From contig NZ_CP132334.1 of the NCBI RefSeq assembly GCF_030758415.1, forward strand, positions 2,988,001-3,052,000: DNA of 64,000 nt. The letters run 5' to 3'. Shown piece after piece: positions 43,827-54,000 of this stretch (position 1 is its first letter; each line of letters opens with the position of its first letter). The translations under genes and the position numbers were made by a program. Origin of the DNA: Parvularcula sp. IMCC14364 (lineage in GTDB: Bacteria; Pseudomonadota; Alphaproteobacteria; Caulobacterales; Parvularculaceae). Below the pieces are notes generated by a model. The model was not told where the DNA came from. It did not search any database and saw only the letters and a program-made list of their open reading frames with translations.

Positions 43827-43905
43827 GCGCATCCCGAAGTTCAAGCCTCGCGCCATTGGTTCAAGCGAGGCGCAGAACGGGAACCGGTTTTCGGATAAGA
43901 TGCGC
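43827..43905. repeat. REP-like palindromic element between hsdS and hsdR
   Basis: Outer arms GCGCATC (43827-43833) and GATGCGC (43899-43905) enclose inner arms GCCTCGC (43845-43851) and GCGAGGC (43865-43871). The right side, GGGAACCGGTTTTCGGATAAGATGCGC split over 43879-43905, strongly recalls the intergenic palindromic repeats of Hyphomicrobiales genomes (recalled from memory, not searched). It fills most of the 109-base gap in the operon. Confidence 0.6.
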
Positions 43906-43918
43906 GTTCTCAAATAAG

Positions 43919-45120
43919 TCATGTTAATTCGCCCGCGAAGGCTTTCTGCAAAAGGGATTGGCGAAGGTCGTCCAAATCTTTGAGAGAGGCTTCGTAGGCT
44001 TTTTCTGCTGAATTGCACTTCGCCTCCAACTCCACCCCAAGCTCGGCAATTCGTCGCTGTTCCGCAATAGGCGGTATCAAGTGCGTAAACTTTCGCTGCA
44101 TCGTAATCGGCACTTGATTCCGCGTCGCTTGCGCCATGACAGCCTCATATTGTCTACGGAAACCAGCGCTACGCATTTCACAGACAAGAAATTCAGGGAT
44201 CAATTCACTCTCATTGCAGCGATAATAGGTCAAAGAAGTGCTGAGGATCACTTTCTCCTCTTCCGTCTTAAGAAGAGTCACTGGACCAACCGTCGCATTG
44301 TGTGCGAATAATACATCTCGGTTTTTGGCAACGCCTTTGCGCAATCCGCTCGCGCGTTCCAGTGTCAGATACTTGCAACGACCGAAGTCGATCTCGTTGT
44401 CAGCGATGCAATTCGCCGAAATGTAAGGAACGCCTTCTGAAACGAACTCAGCTTTGCGAGGATAATCGCTGCCGTGGTTCCCATCAAGATGACTGGTGAT
44501 CATACCTGTGTCCATCATCTCTTGCAGTGAAACAGGTTCCCCGCCAGCTCTTTCTAAGGCGGCCTCGACCGCTGATTCAAACAACTCCCGCGCGTTTTGG
44601 AGGTTTGCTTCGGCGTGGGCGCGGGCGCGGGCCAGACCCTCAAAGGCCTCGTCCAGAACCGCAACTATCCGCTGTTGTTCTTCGAGCGGCGGGAGTGGGA
44701 TTGGGAACTGAAGAATTTCCTTCACATTAGCACGCGGCATTCGCGCGCCTGTGCTTGTAGCGTTGATCTTCTCGACAACCTGATCACTTGTTATCCAATG
44801 AAAGAGGTAGCCACGATCAAGGCACTCATCGGGAAGCATCGGAAAAATTTCCGATGAGCAGTGTCCTTCAAAATCTGGGCGATACACCTTGTTAGGTAAG
44901 GCCGCAGGCGTCCGTAAAGCAGGTGTCTTGGCCCAAATTCGAAGGTTGTGCTTTTGTCACCTTGCGGCACCAAGGAACCTGTGAACTCTCCAGTGCCGTC
45001 GGACGATATGTCTTCCAGTCCCACGTAGGGGAGAGGTCTGCTGCCACCTTTAGTTTTGGTGACTGTAACGACTTCACCAAGCTGCTTTTCGGCCCAACCA
45101 GAATTCGGGAAATCCTTCAC
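43919..45120 (-). pseudogene. hsdS: Type I specificity subunit, frameshifted
   Basis: HsdS chooses the DNA target through two recognition domains. The first frame starts with GTG overlapping the hsdM stop (GTGA) and encodes the first recognition domain up to Leu-Leu-Tyr-Gly-Arg-Leu-Arg-Pro-Tyr-Leu. The sequence then resumes one frame over with Lys-Val-Tyr-Arg-Pro-Asp-Phe-Glu-Gly, continuing through the central helix (Pro-Leu-Glu-Glu-Gln-Gln-Arg-Ile-Val-Ala), a second recognition domain, and the closing helix (Pro-Ile-Ala-Glu-Gln-Arg-Arg-Ile-Ala ... Phe-Ala-Gly-Glu-Leu-Thr). The expected Leu-Asn-Lys-Val lacks one base near 44892. The full product would be about 400 residues, normal length. As read, neither half alone should make a complete subunit. 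Confidence 0.75.
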
Positions 45121-46565
45121 AGCATCCCCCGAATGTCTTCGAGGATTTGCGCCGTCTCGGCATCCCGCGCCAGCATGTCGGCGATGATGTCTTCAGGGCT
45201 GCGCAGCGCCTCGGCCTCGGGCGCGTTGGGGTTCTTGACCGACAGATCGTAGGTGTCTTCGTCCAGATCGGCGCGGTTGACGATCCAGCTTTTCGGCCCG
45301 TTCGGGCGGGTGCGTTGCAGTTCAATGAACTCCGCCAGATCGTCGTCGTTCAGCGGGTTGGTTTTGCCAAGGCTGCGGCCCGGATCAAGCTGATAATACC
45401 AGATGTCTCGCGTCGGTGCGCCTTTCTCGAAGAACAGCACCACGGTCTTCACGCCCGCGCCCTGGAAGGTGCCTTGCGGGCAATCGAGGATGGTGTGCAG
45501 CTCCGCCGCCTCCAGCAATTCCTTGCGCAGCGCGACAGAGGCGTTGTCGGTGTTGCTGAGGAAGGTGTTCTTGATCACCACGGCGGCGCGCCCGCCAGCG
45601 CGCAGCTTGCGGATGAAATGTTGCAGGAACAGGTAGGCCGTCTCGCCCGTGCGGATTGGGAAATTTTGCTGCACCTCCTTGCGCTCGCCACCGCCAAAGG
45701 GGGGATTGGCGAGGATGATGTCGTGGCGGTCCTTCTCCTGAATATCCATCACGTTTTCATTGAGGGTGTTGGCGTGGATCAGATTCGGGGCCTCAATCCC
45801 GTGCAGGACCATGTTCATGATCCCGATGACATAGGCGAGGCCCTTCTTTTCCTGTCCATAAAAGGTGCGAGTTTGCAGGGTCTCGTATTCGGAAGCGGAG
45901 AGCGTGTCGGTGCGCAGGTAGTCGTAGGCCTCGCAAAGGAAGCCCGCGGAACCGACCGCACCATCATAGATCGTCTCGCCGATCTTGGGCGCTGTCACCT
46001 TGATCATCGCGCGGATCAGTGGGCGCGGTGTGTAGTATTCGCCGCCGTTTCGGCCTGCGTTGCCCATGCGCTTGATGCGGGTTTCGTAGAGCTGGGATAG
46101 CTCGTGCCGTTCGACCTGGGTGTTGAAAGACAAACCATCGACGGCTTCCAGCACGTCACGCAGGATGTAGCCCGAGCGGAATTTATTGCGCAGTTCGGTG
46201 AAGACCTCGCCGATCTTATACTGGATGGTGTCAGGGCTGGTGGCAGACTGGCGGAAGGATGCTAGATAGGGGAACAGCTCCTGATCAACGAACTTGATCA
46301 GGTCGTCACCGATGTGGGCGGTGTTATGGTCGAATGCGCCATCAACCTTGGGTGCAGCCCACCTATCCCATCGGTATGCACCATCAATGATTGGTGTGTA
46401 GTCCTCGCCGTCGAGTTCTGCGCGATCTTGTCGCTCTGTTTCCAGGTCGTGCAGGTATTTCAGAAACAGCACCCACGAGGTCTGTTCCACATAGTCCAGT
46501 TCATTGGCGATGCCTTCTTCGGCCCTGAGGTCACGTTCGATCTTGTTAAATGCGTTTTCGTACAT
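45117..46565 (-). CDS. hsdM: Type I modification methyltransferase subunit
   Basis: A 482-residue N6-adenine methyltransferase that with HsdS methylates, and with HsdR restricts, DNA. The N-terminal helical domain (Tyr-Val-Glu-Gln-Thr-Ser-Trp-Val-Leu-Phe-Leu-Lys-Tyr-Leu) is typical. The AdoMet loop region is Ile-Tyr-Asp-Gly-Ala-Val-Gly-Ser-Ala-Gly-Phe-Leu, and the catalytic motif is Asn-Pro-Pro-Phe-Gly-Gly-Gly near residue 285. GAGGAG precedes the ATG. Even if the specificity subunit is dead this gene looks intact. Confidence 0.94.
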   Translation of the reverse strand: MYENAFNKIERDLRAEEGIANELDYVEQTSWVLFLKYLHDLETERQDRAELDGEDYTPIIDGAYRWDRWAAPKVDGAFDHNTAHIGDDLIKFVDQELFPYLASFRQSATSPDTIQYKIGEVFTELRNKFRSGYILRDVLEAVDGLSFNTQVERHELSQLYETRIKRMGNAGRNGGEYYTPRPLIRAMIKVTAPKIGETIYDGAVGSAGFLCEAYDYLRTDTLSASEYETLQTRTFYGQEKKGLAYVIGIMNMVLHGIEAPNLIHANTLNENVMDIQEKDRHDIILANPPFGGGERKEVQQNFPIRTGETAYLFLQHFIRKLRAGGRAAVVIKNTFLSNTDNASVALRKELLEAAELHTILDCPQGTFQGAGVKTVVLFFEKGAPTRDIWYYQLDPGRSLGKTNPLNDDDLAEFIELQRTRPNGPKSWIVNRADLDEDTYDLSVKNPNAPEAEALRSPEDIIADMLARDAETAQILEDIRGML

Positions 46566-46588
46566 TCTCGTCTCCTCGCATGGTCAAT

Positions 46589-46627
46589 CGCATAGATGGG
46601 CATAAGCCGTTTTGCAAAAGTGCAAAA
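46589..46627 (-). promoter_or_regulatory. Possible hsdM promoter with palindromic operator
   Basis: TTTTGCA-AAAG-TGCAAAA (46610-46627) is a 7-bp inverted repeat. On the minus strand it contains TTGCAA, 17 bases before TATGCG, a weak -35/-10 pair ending about 24 bases before the hsdM ATG. A repressor binding here could delay restriction gene expression. Confidence 0.3.
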
Positions 46628-46779
46628 TTTGGCTGTTATGCGGGTGCCAGATCGCAATTTGAAAACAGAGGCCATTAGCGCGGATTAAGTTTCCGGGGCG
46701 GTACGCACCAGATAGGCTTTTGAGATCAAGCCACCCCCCCACCGTTAGCAGGCTGGACATAGTCACTAATTCAGACGTT

Positions 46780-47880
46780 TCAAGCACAGTATTTGCGAAG
46801 GACATCCTGCATGTCTTCGATAATCTTCTCAGAAGCGTTGGGCTTGCAGCCCGATTCAGCTTTTCCTTTAAGCGTTTGCATAATCTCCTGCATCTCACAG
46901 TCATGCAAATTTCCATAGCTTGTCAGGCTCGTCAGCACACCCTCGTGGCCCAAATTCTGACTCCATGCCTTTAACTCCCTCGCCCCCAGATTCAATTGAT
47001 AAGCATGCTTTATCAGGGTTTTTCGAAAGCTGTGCGGATTAAAATAGGGCAAGGCTGCAGCCTCAAAACGCTCGCGGAAGATGCGCCGGATCGCGCTGGC
47101 ATCGCTCCAGAATTCGGGCTTCACACCCGCCACCGCGAACAGGCCGCCATCGCTTGCCACTGCCGTTTTGGGAAACAGCGGGTCGGTCTCGGCATAGAGA
47201 AGATCAGTCTTCAGATAGGCTACCCAATCCGTAACGATGGCGACAAGGTCTTCGCCGACAGGAAAGAAGACGGTGCGCATGGTCTTGGACGCCTTGGTCT
47301 TCACAAGGCGCGCATCCTGAAACACCTCCCGTTGCTCGATGCTGACATTGCCAAGCGGCAGGGACGCCATGGCCGCGTCCCGCATGCCGGTGAGGATGGC
47401 AAAGGCAAGGAGCGCCCTGTCCCTCCGCTCCACCGCCGTTTCAGCAGGGGCGGTGGCAAGGGCATGGCGTATCTGGTCAAGGGTCGGGACGAGCCTGCCC
47501 CGATTCGCGGTGGCCACCCGTTCCTGCTTGCGGCTCATGTTGAAATATTCGGTGTCGGCATAGCTGACCTTCTGGCGATAGCCCGGCTGGATGGCGAGCC
47601 AGCGGAAGAATTCCTTCACCGCATTCAGGCGTGAGCGGATGGTCGCCTGCGACAGGGGCTTGCCGGTGCGCTCGTTACTTGCCGACTCCAGATCACGCTT
47701 GAATTTGCGCGCCTGTTCAAAATGAAAGGGCGCAAACTCGCGGTGGCCGATGGACTTTTCATAGAGAGACAGCGCCGCTGCAACTTGCGTCGTTGTCTTC
47801 TCGTCCTGGCCTTTTGCGCCTTCCAGCCAAGTCAGGTAATCGCGCTTCAGGCGTGTGTTTTTAGCGGGCGATTTCGGCAT
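46780..47880 (-). CDS. Tyrosine recombinase (second integrase of island)
   Basis: A 366-residue site-specific recombinase. The core-binding domain covers about 15-130; the catalytic domain has Leu-Thr-Gly-Met-Arg-Asp-Ala-Ala (first Arg near 163), Asn-Pro-His-Ser-Phe-Arg-Lys-Thr (His and Arg near 288), Asn-Leu-Gly-His-Glu-Gly, and a C-terminal Tyr in Leu-Thr-Ser-Tyr-Gly-Asn as nucleophile. The layout is like chromosomal phage-type integrases and unlike the P4-type enzyme at the other end. GAGG lies ten bases before the ATG. Its start is 53 bases from the first 113-bp repeat, and the helix-turn-helix gene may once have run straight into it. Confidence 0.85.
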   Translation of the reverse strand: MPKSPAKNTRLKRDYLTWLEGAKGQDEKTTTQVAAALSLYEKSIGHREFAPFHFEQARKFKRDLESASNERTGKPLSQATIRSRLNAVKEFFRWLAIQPGYRQKVSYADTEYFNMSRKQERVATANRGRLVPTLDQIRHALATAPAETAVERRDRALLAFAILTGMRDAAMASLPLGNVSIEQREVFQDARLVKTKASKTMRTVFFPVGEDLVAIVTDWVAYLKTDLLYAETDPLFPKTAVASDGGLFAVAGVKPEFWSDASAIRRIFRERFEAAALPYFNPHSFRKTLIKHAYQLNLGARELKAWSQNLGHEGVLTSLTSYGNLHDCEMQEIMQTLKGKAESGCKPNASEKIIEDMQDVLRKYCA

Positions 47881-47932
47881 GTCTTGCCATCCTCTCTGTA
47901 GTGAACATTCAGGCAGGGGTGATAACTATCTA

Positions 47933-48045
47933 TTAGGTGTTCGAGACAATGCGGCGCTGTGATGGTCATGGAAGCGGCAAGCGGGGGCAAATCGGTATGG
48001 GAGAACCGGCGAAACATGAGCGTCGAACATTCCTCGCAAAGCGCT
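47933..48045 (-). repeat. 113-bp direct repeat, left copy (3' fragment of HTH gene)
   Basis: Matches 54300-54412 with three mismatches in 113 bases. In the helix-turn-helix gene it covers codons about 105-142, including the second Cys-x-x-Cys. Beyond its left end this copy stays in the same reading frame (His-Leu-Ile-Asp-Ser-Tyr-His) toward the second integrase, so it may preserve the original 3' end of that gene. Confidence 0.9.
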
Positions 48046-51000
48046 AGATTAACCCTCGTGCTTTTTCAATTCCTGGCCCCTGCCGTTACCGACAGGGGCT
48101 TTGTTCTTTAGAACGCGATGTCGTCAGTCAGATCTGCAATTGTTGTATTGCGAATTGTCAGTGTGTCAGTACTGGAAGCGAAAATGACATCGCCGTTTAT
48201 TTCACTCATCAGGGCCGTTACATCATCAACAGACGCAAACCCGAATGAAGTCAGGTCAATTGTATCGACGTCGTTCTGGAAGTCCGTTACTTCATCCTGC
48301 TCATCTCCCGTGGCAAAGAAGAAAGTGTCAGCCCCACGGTTACCGGTGAGAACATCCACACCAGCACCGCCAGAGAGGAAGTCGTTACCCGCTCCACCTG
48401 AGAGTATGTCATCGCCCGCTTCCCCGAAGAGGGCATCACTGCCGCCAGCGCCAAGAAGCGTATCATTTCCTGTCCCGCCGAACAGGTCATCAGACAGACC
48501 GTTACCAAATATCAGGTCATTACCTGCACCACCGTCAATCAGGTCCGATCCACGACGTCCCTCCAAGCGGTCATCACCATCGCCACCAAAGATCTGGTCG
48601 CGGGCTGCGCCCCCAATGATAAAGTCTGCTCCTTCATCGCCGCTCAGACGGTCATTGCCACCGCCGCCATTGATGAAATCGTCGCCTGTACCACCAAGGG
48701 CAATATCATCCAGACCATCACCCCAAATTTTGTCATTACCGGCTCCACCATCCAGATAGTCTGAGCCGCGACGGCCTCTGAGGATATCATTACCTTCCCC
48801 GCCGTAAATGGCGTCGCCAGAAGCGCCACCGTTCAGATCGTCATTGCCGAGGCCACCACTGATGAAGTCACGGCCAGCATCGCCCATGATTGTGTCATTT
48901 CCGTCTTCACCGAAGATTTCATCATTGCCGCCCTTGCCTTCGATCACGTCGTCACCGGCATCACCAAACATCTGCTCTGCAGCAAATGAACCGACGATCA
49001 CATCGTTATCCGGTGTTCCCTGGTAAATATTACCTTCCGTCGGCGTATCAATGACGTTCGTCAGGCGAAGACCAACAACAACCGGATCATGATCCGCATG
49101 ACGAACTGACGAAGTTGCATCAAACAATGCCGGATCATTGAAGTCAGTGTTGTAATCAAGAGCATCTGGCTCATCAGCATTGATATGGTAGTGGGCTGCG
49201 CCAGTGACCTGGTTCAGGAGCAATTCGTTTGCGAAACCATAATCGAACTGACCCAGCTGACCATCAAATGTGAAGCTGTAATTGTCTGCACCATTACCTG
49301 CTGTCAGGTTGGTAAAGCCATTTGCTTCCAGCTCACGAATTGGATCTTCCATTGCATATGAGTTGAAATCACCAAGAAGGAGAACATCACCATCATCCGT
49401 ACCGGTTGGGTTGGTTTCGAGCCATACCGCCAATGCCTGAGAAGCACGTAAACGCGTACCAACAAAGGTATTCTGCCCATCTCCACTGTCTGCGTTGTCC
49501 CCAACAGCATTTGAGCTTGGACCTTTTGCCTTGTAATGGTTGATCACTGCTGTGAACTGTTCGCCGGTTGCTAACTCTTCAAACGTCACAGCAATTGGAG
49601 GACGGTTTGAGCTTCGGCCTTCAAAGATCGCTGGGGAGCCAGCAAAACCAGGTAGTGTCTGCACCACGCTGTCATTCAGTATCGCAACCGTCGTTCCATC
49701 AGCAATTTTTACTTTCGTCGTATCATAGATGAATGCGCTTGAAATAGGACCATCACTGACGGAATTCACACCCGGGTCAACAAAAGCATATTGTCCTGGC
49801 GTTCCGCCAGCTGCGTTAAGCGCCGCAACCAGAGTAGGCATTGGGTCTAGTGCATTGTCGCCGCTCGCATTCGGCAATCCATCAAAGTCATTTTCAACTT
49901 CAATCAGGCCGGTGACATCGGCATCAACATCCAGAATAGAGTTGACAAGCTTTTCGAGCTGGCGATCAAACTCAGACTGATTGTCAGCACCGAAAGGAGT
50001 GAACCCCGGCAACGTTTGATTGCCGTTTTCATCGAGCGTTGTGAAGAAATTCAGAACGTTCATGGAAGCAACCTGCAGTGTGCCGCCAACCTCTGGAGCA
50101 TCCAGCGGGCGCGGATTAGTATTGTCAAAGGTTACGTCATCATAGGCATTGCCGTTATCATCCAAGTCTACCGGACGCAGCCGATATTGATCAAAGTCAT
50201 AATCCAGCACGCCGAACAGATCAGAGCTTGTATCACCCAAGCGGAACTCGTCTGCCTCAGAGAATGACCCATCTGGTCTCTGGATCGGATTGTTACTGCC
50301 GTCAAAACCATCATCAATGATGAACGTGTTTTGCGCGACTGCTTCCAGATAAGAAGCGTAACCCGCAACATCTGGGAGATTGTCCTGTGTGAACTGGCTG
50401 ATGCGGCCGGCAGCAGAGCCCAGAACTTCACCGAAACGGTCCAGATTAAAGTTCGACACGACCGTGATGTCCTGAGAGAAATCAATCAACATACCCTCAA
50501 ATGCTTCGAGGTCGGAGATCAGATTGCCACTGTCATCTGTACGTGTGCCAATCGTTGTGAAGTCAACCGTTGTCACCAGCTGACGGATGTCGAAACCTGA
50601 ACTGTCAATTGTGAACGAGCCCACGGTGGCATCTATCTGCGTCAAACCAAACGATTCTTCGACCAGGCCGGTCACCGTGATGGTGTCTCCATGGCTGACA
50701 TCTGTTGGTATGGACGCATCACCAGTGAAGATGAAGATACCGTCAGAAGATGCGGCATCACCGTCCCCGAGATCCTGAATGTAGAACCCATTGAGATCAC
50801 CATCAGCGCCATTGCCTTCCTGATAGTCGCCAATAACGATTCCAGAAATAGTTACGGTCTGCCCTTCAAACGGAGATGCATCTGTGAGTGAGCCAAAACC
50901 AGGCAGATAAGTTGCGGCAGACCCCTGAATATCGCCAATCTGCAAGATGCCATCATCTGTGGTGAAGTTGAAGGAAACTGTGTCAAGGATACCAGCAAAT

Positions 51001-54000
51001 GCATTGCCGGTATTATCTGTGATGGCGCCATTATCAACTTGCATATAAAAGTCTTTTGCCGCTGCCAGGTCGGTTGTTGGATCGATGGTGACGCTGAAAT
51101 TCAACGGATCGAATGACACATTCGAACCATTTACATCAAAAGTTTCAAAGACACTGTCGTCGCTAGCATCAAAAATAGTGATGTTTCCGGAACCCGCGAC
51201 AACACGCTCATCGAACGTCAGCACCAGGTCAGAACCGGTGAACACATTTGCCGCACCATCAGCAGGCGTTGTTGAAACAAGTGATGGCGCTATCACATCC
51301 GGGATCAGGTTCGGGTTTAATGCCCCAAAACTGTCTGTTCCCTGCGTCGGATCGGCATCAAACGCCTGTGGTGTTACATCAAGACCGAATTCATCATATA
51401 CCTGACCATTATCCGGATCATTAATCGCGTATAGATCACCAAAACTGCCCTCGCGGAAGATCAGGCGTGGCTCATCACCTGTGAAAGCGAAGTCTGTACC
51501 ACCCAGCTGTGCCCCGTAAAGGAAAGCCTCATCTCCTGCAGTGTCTGGCGTGCCGATCGCATCGAACACGGTACCGAATGATGAAAGATCGTCTGCGACC
51601 CCATCATCATCTGTATCAATGTCCGTCACACCGATTGTACCTGTAAAGTCATCAAGCAATACAATCGTGAATGATGGGTTTTCAAGATCCGGGATAGATA
51701 CTGTTAGCAGACCATTCGCATCGAATGTACCTGATACCTGAGCAGCTCTGTCCACAAGTCCGGTTGAACTGGATGAGTCACTTTCAATGCTGATGATCCA
51801 GCCGGAGAATGCCTCACCAGCCTGACCGCTGAGCTCAACTGTCGCCGGATCAGGGTCTGTGCCTGTTGGGTTTGGCTGGAATTCACTGATCAGCGGAGAA
51901 ACCGCGGTGGTTGGGTTGATGGCACCGAATGTGTCGGTCGCTGCTGTTGGATCCACATCAAATATGTCTGCCGTCACATCTGTGCCAGTAACATCGAATA
52001 CGGCCCCGTTTGAATCTCCCGCAATATTTACAGCATATAGATCACCTACAGAGGCATCGCGGAAGATCAGTTGTGGTTCAGCGCCGGTGAAAGCGAAGTC
52101 CGCGCCGCCGAGGTCTGAACCATAAAGGAATGCCTCATCAGATTGATTGTCTGGAACACCGATCGCATCGAAAACGGTTCCGATCGTGGAGACATCGTCT
52201 GCGACACCGTCATCATCCGTATCGATATCCGTTGAGCCAGCTGTTCCTGTGAAGCTGTCTGTAAGGACCACAGTGAAGGATGGGTTCTCAAGGTCTGGCA
52301 CAGAAACCGTGAGCAAGCCATTTACGTCGTAAGTTCCTGAAACTTGAGTTGCCCGGTCTACCGTACCCTGACTGCCGGGATCACTCTCAATACTCAGGAT
52401 CCAGCCGGAGAAAGTCTCGCCAGCAATACCGCTCAGCTCAAAGGATTGGTTTGCCGGGTCTGATCCTGCCGGGTTTGGCTGGAATTCACTAATCAGGCCA
52501 GCAACAACAGGCGCAGCATCCGCAGTGGTGAAATTAAACGTGGTCTCATCGGCGATACCAACGAATGCATTACCCACAGCATCTTCAATTGCTGTGGCGT
52601 CAACCTGAACATAAAAGCTGGTAGAATTTGCAAGATCTGATGTTGGGTTGATGGTGACATCAGTTCCGTTGAAACTGACGTTCATCCCAGTCACATCAAT
52701 TGTCTCAATCACGCTGTCATCAGCTGAGGCGAAGATTGTAATGTTTCCAGTTCCTGCCTGGACTGTCTCATCGAAAGACAGAACGAGATCTGCAGCCGGG
52801 TCAACATCCACCGCATCATCTGCCGGTGTGGATGCCTGGAGCGTTGGCGCCGTTACGTCTCCACCACCGTTTTGCTCACCCGTGATGACAAAATTGTCTG
52901 CGGCAAAGTCTTCATCACCGGCGTTTACGGACGCAGAGAAGCGCAGATCGAGCAATGCCCCTGTACCAGCAATACCTGCTGTAAATGTCTGGAACGCATC
53001 CGTTAGCGTCGTGCCATCACCCTCGCCGTCGAAATCGGTATCTTGACGGAAGTTTCCATTACTAGAGCCCGATGTGAAGTCCGCACCTTCAAAAGCCAGC
53101 AGGTTCTGGAAGCCACCGCCATCAATCTGATACTCAACAAGCAGGAAATCTGTACTATCGATGTCTACAGGAGAATCAAAAAACTCTGCAAAGTCTCCAG
53201 AAAAACTCAAATTAGTGAGATTTGAAATATCGAGTGATGAAAACAAAATCGAGACGGGCAATGTTGCCCCCTCACCATCAAGGTCCTGGCCTTCAAGATA
53301 GCTGCCATCTGCGCCCGTATAGGCTTTCGCCCCAGAAGGCGCAGCACCTGCACCGTAATTACCACCACCGAGGCCATCATTGAGGCCAAAATAATCCCCG
53401 CCCCCATCAGAAAAGAACGAGAGAGTGCCTGCAGCATCAGCAATTGTGAAATTGCTTGTATCATCAAAGGTTTCATTAAGAACTGAAACGATGACAGGGC
53501 CTGCAGCATCACCTGTCACCCGCACATTATCAAAAGCGATGTCTTCATCACCTGCGTCCAAGTTTTCCATAGTAATACGCAGATCCAGCGTTGAGCCAGT
53601 GCCAGAAATCGCCGCGGTGAACTCGGTGAATGTATCTGTCAGGGCTGTGCCGTCTGCAATACCGTCAAAGTCTGTATCCAATCCGGGTTCCGTGTTCGTT
53701 GCGCCCTGTGAAGCGAATTGCAGGATCTTGGTGAAGGCGCCGCCATCAATAGAGGCTTCAACATAAACTAGTGTGTCAGCATCCCAGTCCTCATTGCCAT
53801 CGTTCGCCGTATCTTCCGCAAACAGTCCTGCGAACGAGAGGTTTTCAAAACCGGAAATATCAAACTGATTAAACTCGATACGCAGCATATCAGAGTTTGG
53901 TGTTTCACCATCTGTATCCTGGGCGGCAAAGAATGATGTGCCAGACGGGCCAGTGTAGACGCCTGAAATATTACTGCCGTCTGTTTGGGTAAAGTAATCA

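Noticed and set aside
43919-44887. Separate gene starting at GTG 44887
   Set aside because: It begins in mid-domain of hsdS with no ribosome-binding site; the frames join by a one-base shift.
45147-46100. Plus-strand frame of 317 codons
   Set aside because: Lies wholly antisense to hsdM; a by-product of GC-rich codon use.
48310-49010. Regularly spaced repeats resembling a CRISPR array
   Set aside because: The 27-bp periodicity encodes RTX nonapeptides; there are no unrelated spacers and no cas genes.
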